From DATFLK01 sp035267815 (GTDB lineage: Bacteria > Pseudomonadota > Zetaproteobacteria > Mariprofundales > Mariprofundaceae), in assembly GCA_035267815.1 (NCBI GenBank), contig DATFLK010000072.1, forward strand, positions 1 through 5,561: 5,561 nucleotides of DNA, in the 5' to 3' direction. Shown here one piece after another: positions 1 through 4,180 of the stretch (position 1 is its first letter; every line of letters begins with the position of its first letter). The translations under genes and the position numbers were made by a program. The notes under the pieces are model-generated. The model was not told the DNA's origin, searched no databases, and saw only the letters and a program-made list of their open reading frames with translations.

Positions 1-95
1 AGCCCGTTCTCTTCAAAGCGCCGGATCACATCGCCAATCACATTCTTGGCCACCGCATCCGGCTTGATGATGGAAAGTGTACGTTCAACAGCCAT
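1..95 (-). CDS. ndk: Nucleoside diphosphate kinase, N-terminal part (3' end outside window)
   Basis: Ndk transfers the gamma phosphate from ATP to nucleoside diphosphates through a phosphohistidine intermediate, balancing NTP and dNTP pools in the cytoplasm. Reading leftward from the ATG at 95, 31 complete codons are visible, beginning MAVERTLSIIKPDAVAKN. The ERTLSIIKPDAV block, with its conserved lysine (K11) and KPDA, is the hallmark start of the family. The catalytic histidine lies beyond the window. The start is supported by the family's usual N-terminus and by a GGGG purine stretch (plus positions 105-108) 9 bases upstream, a modest Shine-Dalgarno. The gene is preceded by a leader with a stem-loop and U-rich tract (131-163). 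The partial status is due only to the window edge; nothing suggests a broken gene. Confidence 0.95.
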   Translation of the reverse strand, partial: MAVERTLSIIKPDAVAKNVIGDVIRRFEENG

Positions 96-130
96 TGGTT
101 ATATCCCCGCTCTCGTAAGTCATCCTGTTT

Positions 131-163
131 ATTAAATAAAACTCGCCGGCAGAAACCGACGAG
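131..163 (-). terminator. Intrinsic-terminator-like hairpin upstream of ndk
   Basis: On the minus strand, CTCGTCGG (163-156) pairs with CCGGCGAG (149-142) around a six-base TTTCTG loop. This gives an 8-bp GC-rich stem with one G-U wobble. It is followed directly by TTTTATTTAAT. This is the form of a rho-independent terminator for leftward transcription, and there is no T tail on the other strand. It could end the transcript of the host-attachment gene (stop at 272). Because only about 35 bases separate it from the ndk start, it could instead lie in the ndk leader as an attenuator or a 5' stabilising stem. Confidence 0.6.
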
Positions 164-169
164 CGCGGC

Positions 170-198
170 ACTCTAATTCACCCCTGCACGACTTCCAA
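170..198 (-). promoter_or_regulatory. Candidate sigma-70 promoter for ndk
   Basis: Reading the minus strand, TTGGAA (198-193) and TAGAGT (175-170) are separated by 17 bases. Each matches four of six consensus positions. The predicted start near 163 is the first base of the hairpin described at 131-163, giving a leader of about 68 bases. The match is moderate, and no better promoter was seen between the hairpin and the ndk start codon. Confidence 0.3.
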
Positions 199-271
199 GC
201 ACAAATGCCACCCCCGCCCGACAGCCCTAAACGCGAGCTTCGGGCCGGAGCGGAACGACGCGACTACCGGC

Positions 272-709
272 CTAAAAACGGAAGGGCAGATATGGCTCCA
301 GCTTATCCAGACGCAGATCCGTCAGGTCTTTGTCAACTTCACCAGTGACCATCGACGCCACACCATCGCTGTAGTGCTGTCGCAACAGACCCAGAAATGC
401 TGGCGCGGCGATCACATAGAGCCGGCTGAAGGCGGCGTCATTGCGCGCCGCCTCGAGATAGTCGCTCACCTGTTTGGCAAACTGGATGGCGTGATGCTGT
501 TTGGGATCGATCGCCTGACCCATCATGTGACGACCCTCCCCGGTACTGTCGAAGGCCCGGCCGGGCAGGTCACTGGTCAGCTCCTGTTCGTGCATCCGGC
601 TTTCGGGATGCTCAAACCCGGCCACCTCCCTTAACGACCCTCTCGGCCCGTCGCTTTCGCACACACGGACACGGCTACTGTTCGCGAGCAAGATCCATGT
701 AACGGCCAT
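272..709 (-). CDS. Host-attachment protein family / baeRF-type protein
   Basis: A 145-residue cytoplasmic protein matching the 'protein required for attachment to host cells' family, which has been linked to the bacterial/archaeal eRF1-like (baeRF) superfamily. Family features seen are the first strand TWILLANSSRVRV (residues 4-16), the conserved ELTSDLPGRAFDSTGEGRH block (43-61), the helix around AIQFAKQVSDYLEAA, the strand-turn YVIAAPAFLGLLR (98-110) and the EVDKDLT motif (124-130). The reading frame extends upstream to a GTG at 778. The ATG at 709 is preferred because family members begin just before the TWILLAN strand and because GGGGGT precedes it. Length is normal for the family. Its molecular function is not settled: the name comes from an Agrobacterium phenotype, while fold analysis suggests a link to ribosome or peptide release. 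It lies 87 bp after the thioredoxin-like gene on the same strand and has a possible promoter of its own. Confidence 0.85.
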   Translation of the reverse strand: MAVTWILLANSSRVRVCESDGPRGSLREVAGFEHPESRMHEQELTSDLPGRAFDSTGEGRHMMGQAIDPKQHHAIQFAKQVSDYLEAARNDAAFSRLYVIAAPAFLGLLRQHYSDGVASMVTGEVDKDLTDLRLDKLEPYLPFRF

Positions 710-751
710 GACATACCCCCAACCTGCTGTCAGCATTTCGACCCGTCCTTC

Positions 752-757
752 AGTATA
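752..757 (-). promoter_or_regulatory. Candidate -10 element for the host-attachment gene
   Basis: On the minus strand, TATACT (757-752) matches five of six positions of the sigma-70 -10 consensus and is set in GGCTATACTG, 43 bases before the ATG at 709. The region about 17 bases further upstream (GTGGGA) is a poor -35. If used, this would transcribe the host-attachment gene separately from the thioredoxin-like gene. Confidence 0.3.
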
Positions 758-796
758 GCCAAGAACGAGCGCTCCCACAGGGGGGCGGATCAGGTT

Positions 797-1354
797 TTAC
801 TGATCGTCACGCCACTTGATGGAGCAGCCGATGGTCGGATGCTGGGGCTGCGGCGCCGGCTCACCGGCCAGCATGGCATCGACCGCATCGGCCAATTCCT
901 GACGGGTCGCCCTGGCTTCATCCTTCCAGTAATCGTCGATACGCCCGTGATAGTAGAGCTTGCCGCCATTGTCGAAGAGGTAGAGGTCCGGTGTGCACTG
1001 CGCCTCGAAGGTACGGGAAACCTCCTGTGTCTCGTCCGCCAGATAGGGAAAATCGACACCCCACTCCGCCACCTTCTCCTTCATGGCGGGGATACCATCC
1101 TCCGGATAATCGGGATGGATGTTCGGATTGATCGCCACCGTATTGACGCCACTCTTGCGGAATGCACGCGCATGGCGGATCAATCGCGGCCAGACCGCCA
1201 GCGCGTAGGGACAGTGATTGCAGGTGAACGCCACGAGCAGGCCCTTCTCGCCCATGCATTCGGAAAGCATATAGGATCGCCCCTCCGGATCATTCAATGA
1301 GACATCGGGCAACGCCCAACCCAGATCCATGTGAATCGATGCAACCAGTGCCAT
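797..1354 (-). CDS. Thioredoxin-fold (AhpC/TSA-Redoxin type) protein with CNHC motif
   Basis: A 185-residue protein of the cytoplasmic 'thioredoxin family protein' group related to AhpC/TSA and ResA-like folds, probably a thiol-disulfide oxidoreductase or peroxiredoxin-like enzyme of unknown substrate. The strand LLVAFTCNHCPYA carries the redox pair C45-N-H-C48. The conserved cis-proline is at TP (121-122) in QCTPDLYLFD, followed by GGKLYYHGRIDD (130-141). A further C120 sits beside the cis-proline, and C177 lies in the C-terminal GCSIKW, which is itself typical of this group. No signal peptide is seen, so cytoplasmic location is inferred. The start is decided by a strong GGAGGT (plus 1363-1368) eight bases before the ATG; an internal Met9 is less likely. 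It is followed 87 bp later by the host-attachment gene and preceded by SirB2 on the same strand. Confidence 0.9.
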   Translation of the reverse strand: MALVASIHMDLGWALPDVSLNDPEGRSYMLSECMGEKGLLVAFTCNHCPYALAVWPRLIRHARAFRKSGVNTVAINPNIHPDYPEDGIPAMKEKVAEWGVDFPYLADETQEVSRTFEAQCTPDLYLFDNGGKLYYHGRIDDYWKDEARATRQELADAVDAMLAGEPAPQPQHPTIGCSIKWRDDQ

Positions 1355-1369
1355 AAAAAGAGACCTCCG

Positions 1370-1417
1370 TTATCCAAAATCGGCCGCAAGCCTAACGCGC
1401 CCGACTCGATCCTTCAC
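1370..1417 (-). CDS. Possible 15-residue leader peptide before the thioredoxin-like gene
   Basis: Between the SirB2 stop (1444) and the thioredoxin-like start (1354), the minus strand shows a full GGAGGT (plus 1425-1430), seven bases of spacing, then GTG and 14 further codons ending in TAA. The product would be MKDRVGRVRLAADFG. The stop codon lies one base before the next GGAGGT, which serves the thioredoxin-like gene, so the two could be translationally coupled. No family is recognised. The case rests only on the unusually good ribosome binding site and its position; a chance ORF of this length is quite possible. Confidence 0.25.
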   Translation of the reverse strand: MKDRVGRVRLAADFG

Positions 1418-1443
1418 CCTTTCCACCTCCGGGGATTAACGGA

Positions 1444-1830
1444 TCACCAACCGGGCAGCGGCTGGCGCGTATAGGCCACCAGAACGATATACCCGAACAC
1501 GCCGAGAGCCGCCAACCAAGCCGACATCCGCACCCGTTTCGTCCGTCCGAAACGGAAAGCGACGAAACCGAGCGCGATGTAGAGAACGATCGCCGCCACC
1601 TTGACGGTAAGCCAAGGATGCACCAGTGGATATTGATACAAATTGACCGCCAGCAGCACCCCACTGGCAAGCAGCAGCGTATCGACCGAATCGGGCAACA
1701 CCCGCGCCCAGCGCCTGCCCCTTAACGGAACGTCGCGAAACATTAGCGCCCCGCGTCCGACGAACAGACCGAACGTCAGCGTCGCGCACAACATATGAAA
1801 ATGTTTGATCCAGTCTAGGTCGAACGACAT
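1444..1830 (-). CDS. SirB2-family integral membrane protein
   Basis: A 128-residue inner-membrane protein of the SirB2 family. The family is named for an invasion-gene regulator locus in Salmonella, but its biochemical role is unknown. Four hydrophobic segments are visible, at about residues 10-30, 47-66, 73-92 and 102-121. Family hallmarks are the N-terminal IKHFHMLCA (K9, H10, H12), the RG pair ending the first segment (R26-G27), PDSVDTLLLASGVLL (46-60, where the family usually has H-x-x-D-T) and PWLTVKV (72-78). The length is close to the family norm, so the gene looks complete. The start at 1830 fits the family N-terminus, but no clear Shine-Dalgarno precedes it. It is divergent from the CNB-domain gene and may share its intergenic control region. 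The thioredoxin-like gene follows 89 bp downstream on the same strand. Confidence 0.85.
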   Translation of the reverse strand: MSFDLDWIKHFHMLCATLTFGLFVGRGALMFRDVPLRGRRWARVLPDSVDTLLLASGVLLAVNLYQYPLVHPWLTVKVAAIVLYIALGFVAFRFGRTKRVRMSAWLAALGVFGYIVLVAYTRQPLPGW

Positions 1831-1873
1831 GGCGCCATCATACCGATTCGCACATGCATCCGACAGAACGCCG

Positions 1874-1889
1874 TGTGCTGCAAATCACT
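1874..1889. promoter_or_regulatory. CRP-like binding site in divergent intergenic region
   Basis: The 16 bases TGTGCTGCAAATCACT contain TGTG and TCAC separated by 7 bases, matching the CRP/Vfr core (TGTGA-N6-TCACA) at eight of ten specified positions. Its centre, 1881.5, is exactly 41.5 bases before the start (1923) predicted from the -10 element TATTAT, which is the classic class II activator position for the CNB-domain gene. For the leftward SirB2 promoter the site would fall just after the predicted start, a position expected to repress. Whether this organism has a CRP homologue cannot be seen here. Confidence 0.4.
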
Positions 1890-1891
1890 TA

Positions 1892-1919
1892 TTGCATTTA
1901 GACCGACGGCTATTATGGT
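1892..1919 (+). promoter_or_regulatory. Candidate promoter for the CNB-domain gene
   Basis: TATTAT at 1911-1916 matches five of six -10 positions, but TTGCAT at 1892-1897 is only 13 bases away. With the weaker -10 TATGGT (1914-1919) the spacing is 16. A poor -35 combined with the CRP-like site centred at -41.5 fits an activator-dependent promoter. The exact start site is uncertain. Confidence 0.35.
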
Positions 1920-1924
1920 ATCAA
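1897..1924 (-). promoter_or_regulatory. Candidate promoter for the SirB2 gene
   Basis: Reading the minus strand, TTGATA (1924-1919, five of six -35 positions) is followed after 16 bases by TCTAAA (1902-1897, four of six -10 positions). The predicted start is near 1890. It overlaps the rightward promoter, so the two genes would compete for RNA polymerase here. Confidence 0.35.
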
Positions 1925-1953
1925 ATCCACACTGACGAGCGGGAGAGCATAGC

Positions 1954-2424
1954 GTGAGTATCGACTTCGAATGGCTTGAATCCAAAATTCTGGGACGTGC
2001 CCTGAACAGTGAGGAACGCGAAGCTCTGGGCACAATCATCACCACACACCGGTTCGACAAGGGACAGAGCATCGTCAGCCAGGGACAACCCGGCGGCGCG
2101 CTGTATATCCTGCGCTCGGGCACGACCGAGGTAGCCTCCGAGAAAGAGGGCAAACATACGCACATCACCAATACGATGGAGGGGGCCCTGTTCGGCGAGA
2201 TGACGGTGCTGACGGGAGAGCCCACCAGTGCCAGCGTCATCTCCACGGAGGCCTGCGAGGTCTACAAAATCTCCCGCGAGGGGCTCTCCAGCATCATGGA
2301 GCACCATCAGGATCTGATCTTCGCTCTCTTCGCCTACATGCTGGTCTACTCCTCCAAGGTGATCCGTCATATGAACGAGGAGCATATCGCCATGCTCCAC
2401 TATATTACGGGAAGCCGTCTTTGA
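1954..2424 (+). CDS. Stand-alone cyclic-nucleotide-binding (CNB) domain protein
   Basis: A 156-residue soluble protein made up almost entirely of one CRP-type CNB beta-roll (about residues 18-115), followed by helices and no helix-turn-helix or enzymatic domain. Family features are FDKGQSIVSQGQPGGALYILRSGTTEV (34-60) and the phosphate-binding cassette region FGEMTVLTGEPTSASVIS (80-97). The cassette keeps G81-E82, but the arginine that normally contacts the cyclic phosphate (PRSA) is replaced by T91 in PTSA, so classical cAMP/cGMP binding is doubtful. The start is a GTG with GGGAG eight bases upstream; an in-frame stop at 1933 and no other start codon make this the only choice. It is divergent from SirB2, with a CRP-like site in front, and is followed 72 bp later by a cation antiporter on the same strand with no terminator seen between them. 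It is probably a small-molecule-responsive adaptor; its partner is unknown. Confidence 0.85.
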   Translation: MSIDFEWLESKILGRALNSEEREALGTIITTHRFDKGQSIVSQGQPGGALYILRSGTTEVASEKEGKHTHITNTMEGALFGEMTVLTGEPTSASVISTEACEVYKISREGLSSIMEHHQDLIFALFAYMLVYSSKVIRHMNEEHIAMLHYITGSRL

Positions 2425-2496
2425 GACCTGTCGAGAGGGCATCCGCCGTCCGTCCCGACACCCCGTTCACACCTATCCGCAGCGCAGATTGAAGCG

Positions 2497-3525
2497 ATGC
2501 TGATCGCTGCCGGCCTGATGCTGGCCGCCCTGCTTCTGGTTTTCATCGCTGCCGAACTCTTCACCAATGCACTGGAGTTCGTCGGCGAACGCATGGGAGT
2601 CTCCGAAGGCGTCACCGGCTCCATCTTCGCCGCCATCGGCACCGCCATGCCGGAAACCATCGTTCCCATCGTAGCCATCCTCTCCGGCGGTGCCTCCGAA
2701 TCGGTCAACCATGCGGTCGGCATGGGCGCCATCCTCGGCGCACCCTTCATGCTCGCCACCCTCAGCCTCGGCCTGATCGGCTATTTTGCCGGCACTAAAC
2801 ACGGCTGGCACACTAGGCTCGACCCCGAACCCACCGGCCTGCGGCGTGATCTGGCCGTATTCATGACCGGCCTCGTGCTGATCATCGCCTCCGGCCAGCT
2901 CCCGCCGGCCTGGCAGGAGTCGCGTTTCATCCTCGCCCTAATTCTCTGCCTGATCTATTTTCTGCATCTTCTGCGCACCATTCAGGCCAGCCGCGAACTG
3001 GTGGCCGACGGACACGGCACGGAGGCCGGAAGCCCGCTGCACGCCGGCCGGGTCATGCCGACGCATCTCTGGAGCGCCATCCTGCAACTCTCCATTGCCA
3101 TGGCCATCCTGATCCAGGGAGCGCGCATATTCGTCAACGGTGCCGAACAGATGAGCACCGGCCTCGGCATCTCCGCCTTTGTCGTATCGCTACTGGTAAT
3201 CCCGGTGGCCACGGAGCTGCCGGAGAAGATCAACTCCATCCTATGGATCCGGCGTCGCAAGGATACGCTGGCGTTCGGGAATATTACCGGCGCCATGGCC
3301 TTCCAAGGTACAGTGATCCCGGCCGTCGGCATGACGCTGATGCCGTGGCACATCCACCTAGCATCCCATGCCGGCATCTCGCTCCTACTAACGCTTTTGG
3401 GTGTCGCATGGCTTTGGCGGATGAGGCCGGGCCACCGACTGACGCCAACCCGACTCCTGCTCAACGGCGGTCTCTACCTGATCTTCGTGGTTTACGTGCT
3501 CGTCCGTTACGGACAGGCCGGCTGA
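2497..3525 (+). CDS. Sodium/calcium-exchanger (CaCA) family cation antiporter
   Basis: A 342-residue inner-membrane protein of the CaCA superfamily (Na+/Ca2+ or cation/H+ exchange), with about ten hydrophobic segments in two halves and a polar cytoplasmic-looking loop at about 165-190. The signature inverted alpha-repeats are visible. Alpha-1 has GTAMPET (48-54) and VGMGAILGAPF (74-84). Alpha-2 has VATELPEKI (237-245) and FGNITGAMAFQG (260-271). The central glutamates E53 and E243 are kept. The usual GTS-x-PE serines are A50 and E240, and the usual GSN motifs read GAP (81-83) and GAM (265-267), so the ion-binding pocket differs from well-studied members and the transported ion cannot be assigned. 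Length fits the family. The start at 2497 is the first ATG after an in-frame stop at 2422, but its ribosome binding site is weak (GAAG only). It probably shares a transcript with the CNB-domain gene. Confidence 0.88.
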   Translation: MLIAAGLMLAALLLVFIAAELFTNALEFVGERMGVSEGVTGSIFAAIGTAMPETIVPIVAILSGGASESVNHAVGMGAILGAPFMLATLSLGLIGYFAGTKHGWHTRLDPEPTGLRRDLAVFMTGLVLIIASGQLPPAWQESRFILALILCLIYFLHLLRTIQASRELVADGHGTEAGSPLHAGRVMPTHLWSAILQLSIAMAILIQGARIFVNGAEQMSTGLGISAFVVSLLVIPVATELPEKINSILWIRRRKDTLAFGNITGAMAFQGTVIPAVGMTLMPWHIHLASHAGISLLLTLLGVAWLWRMRPGHRLTPTRLLLNGGLYLIFVVYVLVRYGQAG

Positions 3526-3536
3526 CTGCCCCGGCC
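3516..3536. terminator. Weak hairpin between convergent antiporter and bolA genes
   Basis: GGCCGG (3516-3521) and CCGGCC (3531-3536) form a perfect 6-bp GC stem with a 9-base loop, spanning the antiporter stop codon in the 18-bp gap between convergent genes. No T tract follows on either strand, so this is at most a pause or stabilising stem rather than a clear intrinsic terminator. Confidence 0.25.
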
Positions 3537-3543
3537 GAAAGGG

Positions 3544-3816
3544 TCACGCCTCGTCCGGTGTTCTGGCCTGAATGGAGAGCGCATGGATCATGGGGCCAAA
3601 CTCCTCCCTGAGTAGATCATACACCATGCGATGCCGTTCGATCCGGCTCTTCCCTGCAAAGGCATCGGCCACGATATGGACAACGAAATGGCCACCGCCG
3701 CTCTCACGCGCACCGGCATGGCCGACATGCTTAGCCGAGTCATCCTCGATCTGCAGCGACAACGGATGAAGCGCCGCTTCAAGTGCGTCCTGGATATGTT
3801 GCGCCCGCTGGCTCAC
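3544..3816 (-). CDS. bolA: BolA family protein
   Basis: A 90-residue cytoplasmic BolA-family protein. Such proteins partner monothiol glutaredoxins in handling [2Fe-2S] clusters, and in some bacteria influence shape and stress responses. It shows the family's alpha-beta pattern: DDSAKHVGHAGA (25-36), GGHFVVHIVADAFAGK (41-56), the diagnostic ERHRMVYDLL (60-69) with invariant H62, and the closing strand MIHALSIQARTP (76-87). Length is normal. Translation starts at a GTG whose first three bases overlap the yhbY stop codon (GTGA). A GAGGA seven bases upstream supports this start and indicates translational coupling to yhbY. The IHALSI ending and RHRMVY resemble BolA proper more than the shorter IbaG type, though the subfamily assignment is by eye. 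Confidence 0.92.
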   Translation of the reverse strand: MSQRAQHIQDALEAALHPLSLQIEDDSAKHVGHAGARESGGGHFVVHIVADAFAGKSRIERHRMVYDLLREEFGPMIHALSIQARTPDEA

Positions 3817-4088
3817 GCCGTCATCCTCGGACGGAAGAGCACAAAGACCTTGCCGATGTAGTGCACGAGCTCGGCCCCGGTCGCCGATGCCAGTTCCCGG
3901 GCACAGGCCATCCGCTCGTCCCGCTCGCCCTCCTGCACATGCACCTTGATCAGTTCATGCCGCTCAAGGCACTGCGCCGTCTCCTCAACCACCGTGTCGG
4001 TGACGCCCTTCTGGCCGATACGGACCACGGGCTTGAGGTGATGCGCCCTCGCCTTCAGGGCCTTTTTTTCGCTGCTACTCAGACTCAT
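3813..4088 (-). CDS. yhbY: YhbY/CRS1 (CRM) domain RNA-binding protein
   Basis: A 91-residue protein consisting of a single CRM (CRS1-YhbY) domain, the fold found on pre-50S ribosomal particles in E. coli and in plant organelle splicing factors. It probably assists 50S assembly. Visible marks are the N-terminal KKALKARAHHLKPVVRIGQKGVT (8-30) with the RNA-binding GxxG loop G25-Q-K-G28, the central HELIKVHV (44-51) and the C-terminal VLFRP (83-87). Length is close to the E. coli protein (97 residues). The ATG at 4088 has GGAGGT only three bases upstream, a short but workable spacing. It is followed by bolA with a 4-base overlap. In E. coli yhbY is near greA and rlmE, neither of which is in this window. 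It is divergent from the GGDEF gene across a 92-bp gap. Confidence 0.93.
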   Translation of the reverse strand: MSLSSSEKKALKARAHHLKPVVRIGQKGVTDTVVEETAQCLERHELIKVHVQEGERDERMACARELASATGAELVHYIGKVFVLFRPRMTA

Positions 4089-4180
4089 GAAACCTCCACG
4101 GTAACGGCCATGCTATCAGGGGATGAATAGTGAAACCATGCATGGCATGATGCGCGATATGAAGCTTTTGGCCCAACACG

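Noticed and set aside
243..272. GGCCGG/CCGGCC arms just after the host-attachment stop codon
   Set aside because: The 18-base loop and absence of a U tract make it a poor terminator; the hairpin at 131-163 is far better.
766..780. CTGTGGGAGCG on the minus strand, similar to the start of some gammaproteobacterial REP elements
   Set aside because: Only one short copy is seen, with no matching inverted arm and no second copy, so it cannot be called a repeat family.
839..1300. 153-codon open frame on the plus strand opposite the thioredoxin-like gene
   Set aside because: It is antisense to a well-recognised gene, its translation shows no family motif, and GC-rich codon bias commonly leaves the opposite frame open.
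1915..1935. Seven-codon upstream ORF (ATG to TGA) before the CNB-domain gene
   Set aside because: No ribosome binding site, and it probably begins upstream of the predicted transcription start.
2429..2460. TGTCG ... CGACA inverted arms in the gap between the CNB gene and the antiporter
   Set aside because: Only five base pairs with a 22-base loop and no T tract; too weak for a terminator.
4136..4145. Perfect 10-bp palindrome CCATGCATGG in the yhbY/GGDEF divergent gap, with nearby ATGC repeats
   Set aside because: A palindrome of this length is expected several times by chance in a window this size, and it matches no operator I know.
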